DNA of 64,000 bases from Emydura subglobosa (lineage: Eukaryota; Chordata; Testudines; Chelidae), in NCBI GenBank assembly GCA_007922225.1, contig ML679989.1, forward strand, positions 20,501,534-20,565,533, read 5' to 3'. Position numbers and translations under genes: made by a program. Under the pieces are notes generated by a model. The model was not told the DNA's origin, searched no databases, and saw nothing but the letters and a program-made list of their open reading frames with translations. This document shows positions 1 to 22,079 of the stretch, piece by piece; positions within the stretch are counted from its first letter, which is position 1, and each line of letters starts with the position of its first letter.

Positions 1-10967
<10,967 letters not shown>

Positions 10968-11567
10968 CCGGGTGGCACAGGCCTCTCAGCAGCAGGATTC
11001 CTTCTCAAAGGCATTGGACTCTTGCTTTTGCACAGTAATGACAGACTGCTTATTGAAGCCAGAGGCACTGAAGAAGACAAACCCTGTGATGCTTGAGTAG
11101 AACAGCTGACTGGACTAAGCCAGCTCTGACTGGTGCTGTGGAAAGGGATTGGGTCTTCCCTTCCAGTATTATATTCTCAAGCAAAAAGACTACTGTGGAG
11201 GCTCCAGGCAGGAAGCTTCTCATTATTTATATGTTAATATGTTTGTAAACTCATGTACAGTTTTTTGTTAGAAATTCTCAATAGAACTCATTTACTGTAA
11301 TGTTCAGATGAGAACACATTGTTGGCCTACAAGTAAAAAAACTGTCATGTAGCAAAAGCTTTTCCTCCCATGTGGCTAAACAGTATCTGTGGCTGTGCCA
11401 AGGCCAGGAGATTGGCTCCAACATCAGCAGTTACTCTGGAGAACTCTGCATGGAAGTTATATTTAAAAAAGCAAAACAAACAAAGTAAAGGGTTGAAATG
11501 AATTGTTGTCTGCTCCGTAGTTTTCTCCTGTTCCCTTTTAGCCATTTCGGAAGCTTAGTAACACTTG
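10968..11567 (+). other. ZMYND19 3' untranslated region and flank
   Basis: This sequence follows the TGA. No canonical AATAAA occurs before the Harbinger element starts at 11568. A variant AATAGA at about 11280 is the best nearby polyadenylation candidate, so the transcript end is not certain. Confidence 0.5.
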
Positions 11568-12330
11568 GGGCATGTCCACACTATAAGGTTAAGTTGACTT
11601 TAATTTAAGTCAACACCCAGCTGTCTCAGTAATTAAGTGGGTCAGGAGTGTCCACACCACGCTCATTGTGTCGGTGGAGTGCATCCTCACTAGCAGTGCT
11701 TGCATTGATGCACAGAGCAGTGCACCGTGGGTAGCTATCCCACAGTGCAATTAGCTGCAGAGGGTTTTGGGAAGAGCTTGCAGTGCCTTATGGGACCAAA
11801 TCATTGTCACAGGGGTAATGAGAACATGGCTTTGACATTCCATGGTGCAGTTTCTGCCTTCCCGATATCAACAGCAAACAACCCATGCTTTTAGCGCCTT
11901 TTTCAAAAGTCTAGCTTAGCCGCGTGTATGCCATAGCCCGAGAAGTATGGACCCTGCTCAGCTGTGCACTCTTGTGAGCATTACAAACACCTCGCACCTC
12001 ATCTTGTAATATTTCCAGAGCCAAAACAGGTGCTGTGGTGCAGAACATTGCAAGCCATGGAATAAAACAGTTCCCAGTTGCTAGCAGTTCTGCAGCTGCT
12101 GAACATGGTGGAGCGCCATTTCTGGTCCCGGGAAAGAAGCACTGACTGGTTATGCAGCTATGGGATGATGAGCAGTGACTGCAGAACTTTCGAATGTGGA
12201 AGGCCACTTTCCAGGAACTTTGCGCAGAGCTTTCCCCAGCCCTGAAGTGCAGCAACACTAAAATGAGACCCGCTCCGATAGTAGAGAAGCAAATGGCTAT
12301 CACTCTGTGGAAGCTTGCAACGCCAGACTG

Positions 12331-12881
12331 CTACTGATCAGGGGGGAATCCATTTGGTGTTGGTAAATCCATCGTGGGAATTATTGTGATACAAGTGGGC
12401 AGGGCCATTAATTGACTTCTGCTAAGAAGGGTAGTGACTCTGGACAACGTGCAGGATATAGTGGATGGTTTTGCTGTGATGGGGTTCCCTAACTGTGGGG
12501 TGATAGATGGTTCGCATGTCCCTATCTTGGCACCAGACCACCTTACCAAAGAGTACATAAACTGAAAGGGATATTTTATAATGATGTCACAGGGAGTGTT
12601 TCACCAACATCAAGTTGGGATGGTCAGGAAAGGTGCATGATGTGTGCATTTTTAGGAACACAGATCTGTTCAGAAAACTGCAATTGGGGACTTTCTTTCT
12701 GGATCACAAAATAACCATTGATGATGATGAAATGCCAGGAGTGATCCTGGGAGATGCATCCTACCTCTTGCTCCCATGGCTCATGAAACCCTACACCAGC
12801 CACTTGGACAGCAGTAAGGACTGGTTCAACAATAGGCTGAGCAAATGCAGAATGGTGGTGGAATGTGCTTTGGATGTTTAA
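12331..12881 (+). pseudogene. Harbinger (HARBI1-like) transposase, decayed
   Basis: The plus strand keeps the catalytic landmarks of the PIF/Harbinger DDE nuclease: VIDGSHVPI (first Asp, codons near 12503), KVHDVCIFRNT (second Asp block, 12627 onward), GDASYLLLPWLMKPYT (12751 onward) and CRMVVE (third acidic residue). The only long open stretch is 12615-12881. Upstream, the frame is broken by stops near 12417 and 12563 and by a shift before 12615. No functional protein is possible. The nuclease cut DNA for cut-and-paste transposition in its active relatives. Confidence 0.85.
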
Positions 12882-13219
12882 AGGGTCACTGACACAGTTT
12901 GCTTACTAGGTTGTATCTCAGTCAAAGCAGTCTCCCCATTGTTATCGCTGCATGCTGTGTGCTCTGTAATGTCTGTGAGGCAAAGGGAGAGAAGTTTCCT
13001 CAGTGATAGGCTGTGGAGGCTGACAGGCTGGCAGTTAATTTTAAGCAGCCAGATACCAGGGCAATAAGAAGAGCCCAGCGAGGAATGCTGCGTCTCCAGG
13101 AGGCTTTGAAAACCCGTTTCAGTAATGAGCTACAGTAATGTGCGTTGCTTAACTGTGTTGTGCCTTCCCATCCCAGCCCTTCTGTTGCATCAGTTTCACT
13201 GTATTGCCCCTGTGCTTGG

Positions 13220-13262
13220 AATAAATACAGAGTGCTTCATTCTCAAAACCTGGACGTTTATT
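13220..13262. promoter_or_regulatory. Facing polyadenylation signals inside the Harbinger element
   Basis: AATAAA occurs at 13220-13225 on the plus strand and on the minus strand at 13257-13262 (TTTATT on the plus strand). They serve the convergent transposase and Myb-like genes and lie within 43 bases of each other. Confidence 0.65.
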
Positions 13263-13591
13263 GCACAAAGACAATGAAAGAACAGGAACATAATTTAACC
13301 ATGGGCAAATGGTGTGATAAAATTAGGAGGGGAGAAACAAATACAGCTTGTCTTTGAAAGCACACAGGTCTTGCCCATCAAAGGTCTTCAAATGGCTGCC
13401 TTTTGTTCTTAGTACCCTCCCCTAGTGTTGAGGGGAAGGGATACTGCACTCTTCTCTCATCTCCCCCCTTCACCTCCCCCCCTGCCCCGGGGCACATTTG
13501 TGGGAGGGAGATTGGGAACAGGATGATGTTTGCAGGTCATTCTGCAGGGGCTGCAGAGGGGGAGTCTAGCCTCAAGCTGTTTTTCTGGACG

Positions 13592-14429
13592 CTAAACCAG
13601 ATGTCTCAACATGTCTGATTGGTCCTTCATGATCTGCAGCATCTCAGCCTGCGTGGCATGCTCATGCTCCTGGGATGCTCTCTTGCTCTCTATGTCCACA
13701 TCCATTTTTTCGGACAGTGAAATCCTGCAGGCGCTTAGCTCCGTGTCTGCTGTCCCAGAGGCGTTCGTTATCTCATCGAACACGTCATCATGCGTTCTCT
13801 TTTTCTGCTTTCTAATCTGTGAAAGTCTTTCTGCTGGGATGGAGGATGCGCTGGAAGGCAAACTTTCCACTGTGAGGCATTCAAAGCACAAGGCAACCAT
13901 TGTCAGTGCATACCTGGATCTAGTGCAAGGAAGTGATTTAAAAATCACTCCCCTTATTACACTGAAGTGCAAGCTAGAACATAATCAGGATCCCTAGCTG
14001 TTCAATGTCTTTTCCCAAGGGCATGCTCAGCATAGCTGCAGTAGCCACTGAGAAGCCGATACTCACTATGCCTCACTTTCTTTATAGTAAACATAAAATA
14101 TGAGAGCATGTTATCTCTACAGTTTGATTGAAATTGCTTACCCACCATAATTTCCTTCCCTGGCATCACACTTAGCCACCATGCTGTCCTGCAACCAGCT
14201 GGACTACAGGGTTAAAGAAAAGCTCCTGGCTGTCTGGGAAAATGGATCCCACGTTCACCAGTCTCCCATTCTCCTCCTTTTCCTCCAGAATGTCCTCGTC
14301 GTTGTTGCTTGAGGTGGCCCTGGACTCAGACTCCTGAGAGGTGTCCAGGCTTGTTTGGGGGTAGTGGTGAGGTTGCTGCCAAGAATCACATGCAGCTGAT
14401 GTCCACCATGCCCTGCTCAATCTTTTCAT
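13592..14429 (-). pseudogene. Myb/SANT-like partner gene of the Harbinger element, decayed
   Basis: On the minus strand two segments, 14172-14429 and 13592-13972, match the C-terminal half of the Myb/SANT-like proteins carried by vertebrate Harbinger elements. Landmarks are an acidic EDILEEKEEN tract followed by SQELFF, then RLSQIRKQKKRTHDDVFDE and a terminal DQSDMLRHLV. The gap between them would be an intron or a decayed linker. The N-terminal Myb domain is barely visible upstream of 14429. In active elements this protein is thought to carry the transposase to the nucleus and the terminal DNA. Confidence 0.78.
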
Positions 14430-14934
14430 AGATGTCTACATTTCTTCAGCTGGATTGGAGCTGTGCCTGCACCGAATCTTCTCCCCACAGACCAATAAGA
14501 TCCACTGCCACTTGTGTACCCCAGGCTGGAGTATGTTTGGGGCATCCAGTCACCATGATCCACAGGGCTGGTGAGCTCTCCATGCTGATCAAACAGGAAA
14601 TGGGAATTCAAAAGTTGCCAGGGCTGTAACGGGATGGGCTGTTTCCTGTGTACTTGGCTGCTGTGCAGCGGAGTTGAAAACGATCTCCAGAGTGGTCACA
14701 GCGGAGCATTGTGGGACATTTCCAGGAGGCCCATTCTGTCAACATACACTGTGTCTCTGCTGACCCATCAACATCAAATTAAGCGCTATGCATCTCTCAG
14801 AGGTGGAGTAATTAAGTCAATGTTACAGGCCAGTTAAGTCGGTGGAAGGGACCTGGTAGTGTAGATGCATACAGTATTAGGTCAACGTAAGGCAGCTTCC
14901 GACGACCTAAGTTTGTAGTGTAGACCAGGCCTTG

Positions 14935-15544
14935 GTCTTTACATCCATTACTAAGCATTGTCTTTCTAATACACCAGACTTCTGATCATTGTACAAAAGT
15001 TTGTTAGAAACGTTTACCTTTTTGCAATAGTGGTAGGTTTTATTTTTTAAAAACCAGGTGAGCGTAGATGACTTTCATAGATTAGCCCTGAACAGTATCC
15101 AGGTATGTCAGATAATTTTAAACATAAGTTAGGAGTATGAAGTTTTGAGAAATGCTAATGTAAAAGATGAGGCTATTAAGTACACAAAGCTATGAAGCCA
15201 TTAGCTCCCTAAGAATTAGGAGAGAAAGCCACTTATCTCAAAAATTAAACTCTGCTGGGTAGTGGAGAGAAAAGATACTAGGAAGAGGCAGTGGCAGGAG
15301 TTGTTGGAAAAGGGTAAGGGTGGAGTGGTTTCCAGCTCTGGCCCAGTTTCATGGAAGGCACCAGTGAAGATGGAGACCGTTCTGGTGAGCTAGGCAACAG
15401 GAAGGAAGAAAACCTGCTCTGTTAGAAGTGCGGCTGGTAGAACTGCCTGTTAAAGTGGTCCAACGTTTCTCGTTACAAGAGCCTGTTTTCAGTTGCTTAT
15501 GACTGCCAACCGTTAACTGGGCTGAAGTTTTTCCGTGCTGTGTG
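14935..15544. other. Intergenic DNA without recognised content
   Basis: I see no gene, splice-bounded exon or identifiable repeat in this stretch between the Harbinger element and the purine-rich repeat. Confidence 0.5.
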
Positions 15545-16720
15545 TCTGCCTTAGGCTAAAATTTCTTTGGAAAATTTCAGCCAAAGTGGTTTATTTTTTT
15601 CTAAAAATAAGGCTAGGGAAAAATGCTTGTCACATGTTAAAAAAAAAATGACCTTTTGAAATACTCTAGCACTCCCTTGCTTTGGAGAAGAGATGTAAAG
15701 GTTGGCGCGGTAGTGGCCTTCGGCATAGATGTGCCTTGTGTCATCCTATGGCAATCTGCTTATTTTTGGCCACGTTAGTCTTTGAGCATGTGTGAACTGA
15801 TTTTTTTTCCAGAGATTTGATAAATTTTCACAGCTAGAATCTCCACAGAGTCTGTCCTCACTGAGCATGCTCAAACCTCTCACCATGTCTCATGCTGACC
15901 AGACTGAGCATGTGTCAGCCCAGGGCTACCACCAAGACAAAGCCATTGTTTCCCTACAATGGCTGCTGCTGGCCTGGTGGGGCTGAGCATGGGAATTGAG
16001 ACCCACAGGCCTTTCTTGAGGAAGCTGCCTAACTTGAATGCAAAGGGGGGAAAAAATGGACCCCAGTGGAGGTAAAGTAGAAGACTGGGATGAGGATCTG
16101 GTGAGACGAGGACTGGAGTGCATGGGGATGGGCAAGGAGACTTGCGAGCCAGGGAGAGGGAGGACTATTGGGCTATGGAGACCAAGACTGGTTGGGTGAA
16201 GGGATGGACTGGAGTGGATGAGGGGAATGGGGCTGAGAGCTGTTTGAGATGGGACTCGAAACCTGTGGTGAGTAGGGGAGAGCGAGGGTGAAGGAGAGAC
16301 AGAGGGCAAGGAGCTGGAGTGTGGGGTGAAATCTGCGGCTGGCTGCTCAGACTGGGATTAGGTGTTGGAGGGAGAGACTTGGGTTTTGTGGGGTGGGGAG
16401 ACTCTGTCTCAGAGAGAGCCTAGAGTAGGCGACTAGGACTGGCTGGGTGAGAAGAGGAGTAGGATGAGAAGCCTGAGGAGAGGGGGCTGAGTAGGTGAAG
16501 AGACTGGGACAAAGACAGGACTGGAGCAGGTGGAAGGAGATGGAGAAGGAGGAATCAACTTTGGGGGAAACTGGCAGAAAGGTCATTTGAGCATACTTCA
16601 CTCCAGGACCTGGAACAGGAGCCAGGATTCCTGAGTCTCTCCATTCCTCTGCTGTCGGCAAACATCTGTGATCCCACTGGCAAAGGGCAGGTCTCATCCC
16701 CCTCTGGTGTTGGTCCACAA
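15545..16720 (-). repeat. Unclassified interspersed repeat, copy B, with purine-rich tandem tract
   Basis: In inverted orientation this shares blocks with 3796-4460 (reverse complement of 'gaaaatttcagccaaagtgg', and repeated 'ctgagcatg'). From about 16040 to 16560 the plus strand is a degenerate purine-rich tandem array built on 'ggactgg', 'gggatgag' and 'ggtgaagag' motifs. Proline- and serine-rich minus-strand frames at 15926-16309 and 16347-16718 are by-products of this composition and not genes. Confidence 0.5.
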
Positions 16721-17343
16721 AGAGGGTGACAAATTACTACTGCTGTCACTTACTTCCTTAGCTCAAGTGGCAGAGATCTGTGGTGGCTCTAAAGGTTCCA
16801 ATGTTCCACCCATGCTGGTGACCCATATGGGTGCCAACATGAGACCACATGATGGAATATTATTTGTTTGCTTTTTAAAAAACATAGGACATGACTAAAC
16901 ACTTTAGCAGAACACTGTGGCTGTAAAATCAAACACTCAATAGTTAGGAAATGCCAGCACTAAGACTGCCTGTGCAATTTTAATTTGGCCCTCTGGGTGT
17001 ATGCATTACAATAGTTTGATTTACGTAACATTTTTCCCCACAGGACCCAGACCTCATTTTGTGCACATGCAAGACCATCTCTGGGGATGGAGCAGGGCTG
17101 TGTAGCGAAGGAGGCTACTCTTTGTAAGCCCCTTCCCTTGTTTGTTGCGGAAGTGGGAAGGTGTGCAGGGAATGAGGCAGGGGACTGCAGGAAGAGAATG
17201 GAAAGTCCTGCGATTTAAGACAGTTGACTGCTACTTTGGAAACAAATTTTTATTTCTGCCTCTGCCAGAGAGTTCCCGTGTGATGATAAGCAAACACTGT
17301 AGTGACTAATTGTGTGTTTCTCATTTTCTGGGTCCTCAACTTC

Positions 17344-17660
17344 ATAGATTCTGGGGGCAGAAGGGACCACTGAGATTTAACAGAGGCCAGACTTCCACAA
17401 AATAATTCCCAGAGCATAGCTGAAAAAAACATCCAATCTTGATTTAAAAATTGCCAGTGATGAAGAATCCACCATGACGCTTGATGAATTGTTCCAGTAG
17501 TTAATAACCCTCACTGTTAAAACAGTATGCCTTATTTCCAGTTTGAATGGGTATAATTTCAACTTCCAGGCATTGAATCCTGTTATATCTTTTTCTGCTA
17601 AAAGAGAACTCACTTGAGAACCTGGGATCTGATTTGCAGAAGTGCTGAGTGCTCTTGACT
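17344..17660 (-). mobile_element. CR1/L3-like LINE 3' fragment
   Basis: The sequence starts with 'catagattctgggggcagaagggacc' and continues through 'ttgatttaaaaattgccagtgatgaagaatcc' and 'cttatttccagtttgaatgg'. The same blocks recur at 27417, 44525 and 61408, always with the 3' end at the left. This is an older LINE family than the two CR1 copies with open frames. Confidence 0.75.
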
Positions 17661-17756
17661 GCAACTGAAGTCAGTGGGAGTGGTGCTTGTATAAAGCGCT
17701 ATGTGCAACGGTAAAGACTTAGAAAAATCAGGTCTCAAATTGGACACATACAATTA

Positions 17757-17880
17757 GTGGATACTTTTAACCTTAATCTCAGTGTGCCTCAGCCCATATC
17801 TGTAAAGTGGGGATAATCCATTCACCTCACAGGGGTTTTGTGAAGGCTGATTAATGTTTGCGAAGCATTGGAATACTATA
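17757..17880 (+). repeat. MIR-type SINE fragment
   Basis: 'gtgtgcctcagcccatatctgtaaagtggggataa' followed by 'ctcacaggggttttgtgaag' and 'gcgaagcattggaa' matches the 3' two thirds of MIR from memory. Confidence 0.7.
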
Positions 17881-18974
17881 GCAATGAAAACCACATAAAA
17901 GGCCATGCAGAAATAATTCTGTCCTCAGAGCAGGGTTTGAATTGCATGCAGTAAATGTCTAGAGCTACACATTGAACAGTGAGGAGAAAAAATATTGAAT
18001 TGCTGCTCATTAATTGAACACATCCATCTTCTGCAACCTTAATTCTAGCATTTCCTAAACGAAGAGTGCTTGACTTTGCCACCCTAATAATGTAGCTTTT
18101 TGGGTGTAAAACAGTAAACAGATCGTGTGCACAAACCTTTCCCAAAGGAATGGGAGCTGCCCCCTCTGAATGGCTAATGCTGGGCTCTGGGAGGATGGAG
18201 TGTAATAGTGAAATGTTATGGGCAGCGACACTGGAGAAAGGAGGTGGAGAACTTTCGGGAATTAGATAAATTGCTTCTCAGTATCTGATTTTCCTCTTGT
18301 ATATTGTTTTGCAATGAAGCAGAACCCTCGCTAGGGGGAAAAACCGTATGTTCTCAAGTTGAGTTAACTTAGCTAACTCAAGAGACAATCCTAGAGAAGA
18401 CAAGGCGATTTGTAGTCTTCACACAAGTTAGCAGGTTGAGTTAAGGACCAGGCTCTCCCACAGTCTTTAACATAGCCTGCAAACTTGTGTGAAAACTACA
18501 AACTAACCTGTCTTTACTAGGGTTTTACCATGAATCAGTTAATGAGTTAAGAACACACCTCTCTTCCTAGTGAAGACAAGACTGCACAGAGCTGGGCATT
18601 ACCATGCTCTCTGCAGAGCTAAACCTCAGGCCTTGTCATTCCACAGTACCTGTGTCAGCCTAGGGAGCTCTGTGCCCTTCTCCAGACTGGAGACAAGTGA
18701 AGAGCCATGTTGCAATTGCAATCTGAGAAACTAGAGAATAAAAATCATGAATGGGGAGGGAAAACCAATCCTGGGGGCAGCCTGTACTGAGAGCTGAGCA
18801 AATCCTGCTTTGGAGAGTGAGTGGGCAAAGGGCCTATCCTGAAGACATGGGCAAGTGCTTTGGGAAAGGGTAGGGAGCTCTTTGGTAAATGTCCTTGTCA
18901 GTAGAGGAGTGTGTGTTGTTTAATACTGCTGTCACCATTTGCTTTCCATTAAGACCTGCAGTTCACACTCCACT
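17881..18974. other. Intergenic DNA without recognised content
   Basis: No gene or repeat recognised. Short open frames here have no conserved motif and no splice-bounded structure. Confidence 0.5.
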
Positions 18975-19170
18975 GAGGGTATGTCTACACTGTCGGCACC
19001 GCCAGATTGATGCTGCAGGATCGATTGAGTGGGTAGGGGAGACCCACTCAAATGATCCCGGAAGTGCCTCTGGTTGACACCATAAATCCACCCCTGCAAG
19101 AAGAGTAATGTTTTCTCAGCCAGAGGGTTTTTCCCGTCGGCGCAGCACAGTGGAGACGCCGCGGTAAGTA
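18975..19170 (-). mobile_element. Partial MITE of the 43.7-kb family
   Basis: 'ctgagggtatgtctacactgtcggcaccgcc' at the left edge is close to the reverse complement of the right end of the element at 43707-44005, and 'gatcgattgagtggg' also recurs there. The opposite end is missing. Confidence 0.6.
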
Positions 19171-19240
19171 AAAGTAAGTTGCCAGGAGATACACAATCTA
19201 CTCTATCTGCTTGTTGGCAGCATATGGTTTTCTGCACCAA

Positions 19241-19421
19241 GGACTTGTCTACAGGCAGAATTGCACTATTTAAAAGTTGTTGTTCTTATTCCAATTTAGT
19301 TAAACTGGTGCCAAATGCCATGTAAACACTTATTTTTGATTTAGCTGAAGTCAATTCGGAACAGCTTTCAGCTAAACTGCAATATGCTGTCCTGATGCAG
19401 ATTTGTGTGTAGACAAATTTG
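19241..19421. mobile_element. MITE with TTGTCTACA inverted ends
   Basis: The left end 'acttgtctacaggcagaattgcac' and the reverse complement of the right end 'atttgtctacacacaaatctgcat' match over about 24 bases with few differences. The length is about 180 bp and there is no coding capacity. Confidence 0.7.
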
Positions 19422-19943
19422 TGTGGCGGCAGCTCATCAGAACAGCAGGCAGACAGGCGTTGCTCTTTTTCAGTATAGGCTGCATTTTTGATGAAAATGC
19501 CAACTGACTCAAATCTGAGACTCCTATTTTTCTACCTGCTGCAATTTTTCCCAGCTCTGATATTTGGTTTAGACAAGAGGCAAGGCTTGGGGCTGGGAAA
19601 GTGACTGGCTACTGCTGAGGACAGTAACCCTTTATCCTTTCGTTCAAGAATCTCAAAGCACTTTAACCCCACAACCCATTTGGAGGGAGGGCAGAACATC
19701 AGGCTTGGGCCTGCCATGGAAAACATGGTGTTTTATTCTGTTTTCTAAATGACTCCAAATTCATGAGAGTAAATCTGGGTGATCGTGAAGCTCAGATTAG
19801 TGGGAAGGGCTGGAGGCCTGAAACCACTGCCCAGGCTCCAGCTAGATGATATCTGCAATGATGAAATGGAAAGAACTGGGTAGGAAGTAGGAAGGGTTAC
19901 TTACCTGGAATGTGTCCTCATTTTATCTCCATGCTTCAACTAA

Positions 19944-20240
19944 GGCCATGTCTACACTTACAAGCTTATTGCAGCACAGGTGTAGTGATACGGCTGTGCT
20001 GCTGTAAAATTGCTCTGTGTAACTGCATTATGCCAGCGGAAGAGAGCTCTCCTGTTGACATCATAAAACCAGTTCAGTGAGCAGTGGTAGTTACGTCAGC
20101 AGGAGAGCGTCTCCTGCTGACATCATGTTGTGCACACGAGTGCCTATGCGGGCAAAATATATGTCGCTCAGGGAGGTGTTTTTTTCACAACCCTGAGCAA
20201 CAAAAGTTTTGCTGACATAAGTGCTCATGTAGACATGTTC
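19944..20240. mobile_element. 297-bp Harbinger-type MITE with TAA duplication
   Basis: The left end GGCCATGTCTACAC and the right end read inward GAACATGTCTACAT are inverted repeats. TAA lies directly outside each end (19941-19943 and 20241-20243), which is the target duplication expected for Harbinger elements. The interior holds nested complementary blocks ('agagctctcctgttgacatcat' and 'aggagagcgtctcctgctgacatcat') but no frame. Confidence 0.8.
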
Positions 20241-20880
20241 TAAATCCCTCTCCAACAATGTTCCTCCCTTCTGCTAGTTCCGGCTTTGAACTGGTAATCA
20301 GGAAGTAAGTCGGGTGCAAATGAATCTCTGAAGAAAACAATGCAATTTTGTTACTGTACCAAGGATGGGTAGGGCCTGTGGGAATAAATACCTACCACTA
20401 AAAAGGAGGAAACAAAGGGGGATTGGGTGAAGTTTAGCAGATGGTTCCTGGGTGGACTTGGAGTGGGAAGAGGATATGTTAGACCTACACTGGCCTCAAC
20501 TGGCCACTACAACAACTTCTCCCTCGTTAATCAGAGATTGGTGGCATGCTGCTGGGGGAAAGTGATGGGAGAAATGTCTCTAAAACTCCCTTTTAGTTAG
20601 TTCCAGGGGAACTTTGATTTAAATCTGCTCTGCAGAAATAAACCTTGTAAAAGGAGATCAAAGGGCACACCAAGTCAAATGAGGAAACCTGGGTTCTTCT
20701 GTTTCCATAACATTCACATCTCACTTTAGCGGAGAGAAAGATAATGGACAAGATGGTGGGTGGGTTGGGATTTTACACCTGCCTGTGAGTACCCCTGGAA
20801 GACGGGGAAATTTTCTTGAGATCCAAGTGGCCAGATTGACATAGCCACGTATTCAGTACTTTACGGTGGGCTGAAGGGTT
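20241..20880. other. Intergenic DNA without recognised content
   Basis: No gene, recognised transposon or tandem repeat seen in this stretch. Confidence 0.45.
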
Positions 20881-20888
20881 TTGTAGCC

Positions 20889-21960
20889 GGGAGGCGTGGC
20901 CTCCCTTGGAGATTGATGGCGAGGGAAAGCCAAACCCCCTCTGGGGGTGGAGCCCAGGAGTACAACCCCACCTGACCAGAAGCAAAAAGGTGGGGTTGGA
21001 AGTATAAAAGGCAGGACATCCTGCTTAGTAAGGGAAAGGCGGCTGAGGGAGAAGGACGTCCCTCCCATGGTGCCGGGGCCTGGGTCTAGACCAGGACCAG
21101 ACCGTTACATTACCTGGAGGAGAGGCTGCCGGAGCTGCCAACTGCCTGAGGACTGAGGACCTGGAGGAGCTACCTCAGCCTGGCGAGCCAGAGGAGACCC
21201 CTGGACCTTGTGACCTGGAGGAGCTACCCGAGCTGCCAGCCCCCTGTGAGTCAGAGGAGACCCCAGGACCCTGTGACCTGGAGGAGCAGCCTTCTGCTGA
21301 CGGCTCCGAGACGTTCTCGGACCTGCCGTCGAGCGACGAGGTCGAAGGATTCTGAATCCTCTCTCGGGCAGAGTATCCCAAGGAGACGGGGAGCGACTCG
21401 GAGAACAAGGTACTCTAGGGAGAGGAGTGAAGGAAGGAGCCCTGGGGAGCCAGACACCCGTCCGGCTGTGTTATGGCCTGTAGCCAGGTCAGCGAGTTTC
21501 GGCTGGAGTTCCACTGACCAGTGATGGGACACCCCGTCACTGCCAGGACCCTGGGCTGGGACACAGTGGAGGCAGGTGGGCCTGCATCCCCCTCCCCCCT
21601 TCCTACCCTACCTAGGGATGATCCACCGCTAAGGGCCAGAGCCTGTTCTCCACTGCCTGCCCCGCCCTGCCTATGGGCCGGGGCTCAGAACTGCTTACTC
21701 ACCCTACTAAAGGCTAGAGACTATTCCTGTTTGCTTGGCCCACCCTGCCTAAGGGCTGGGGCCATGAACTCTGTGCTCACCTTACTAAGGGCTAGAGACT
21801 GTCTCCCTTCTCTACAGGGTGCAGGCGCTGGGAGGTGTGGCCTCCTTCAGAGACTGACGGTGAGGGAGGGCCGCCAGCCCCGCACACACCAGGGACCTTT
21901 ACAGGTTCCAAGTAATACTTGGCACTGCGTGCAAGGAACAATCCTGTGCAAGACATCAGG
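20889..21960 (+). repeat. GC-rich LTR-like or satellite-like repeat with TATA box
   Basis: A 43-base block starting GGGAGGCGTGGCCTCCC at 20889 is repeated in direct orientation at 21830 as GGGAGGTGTGGCCTCC. The distance is 941 bases. TATAAAAG stands at 21003-21010. An imperfect coding-like tandem built on 'gacctggaggagctacc' occupies about 21100-21300. Then come about two and a half copies of a roughly 79-base unit around 'ctaagggctagagact' and 'tgcctaagggctgggg' (about 21625-21810). The promoter-like box and direct repeat suggest a retrovirus-type LTR or its internal piece, but I see no tRNA primer site, gag or pol. Confidence 0.5.
21003..21010 (+). promoter_or_regulatory. TATA box within the LTR-like repeat
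   Basis: TATAAAAG in a GC-rich setting, followed about 30 bases later by a pyrimidine-rich start-like region. No gene follows it, so it most likely belongs to the repeat. Confidence 0.45.
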
Positions 21961-22079
21961 GCTGACCGATAACTCTGCTACTTAGTGGGGTCTTGGTCCA
22001 TGGCTAAGGCTCTGTCTATGCTACAACCTTTGATCGACGCAAACTATATCAGCATAAAGCCGCCGCCACAGTTAGTATA

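Larger units (their letters stand above)
11568..14931. mobile_element. PIF/Harbinger DNA transposon, near full-length and decayed
   Basis: The ends form an inverted repeat: GGGCATGTCCACACTATAAG at the left and, read from the right end, GGCCTGGTCTACACTACAAA. They match at 18 of the first 26 positions. A 3-base TTG sits immediately outside both ends (11565-11567 and 14932-14934), as expected for the 3-base target duplication of this superfamily. Inside are a decayed DDE transposase on the plus strand and a decayed Myb/SANT-like gene on the minus strand. They are convergent, and facing polyadenylation signals lie between them. At 3,364 bp the size fits an autonomous ancestor. Confidence 0.88.

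Noticed and set aside
15926..16718. Pro/Ser-rich minus-strand frames
   Set aside because: Produced by the purine-rich tandem tract on the plus strand.
20889..21960. Complete endogenous retrovirus
   Set aside because: No gag, pol or env blocks and no primer-binding site could be seen; only LTR-like features remain.
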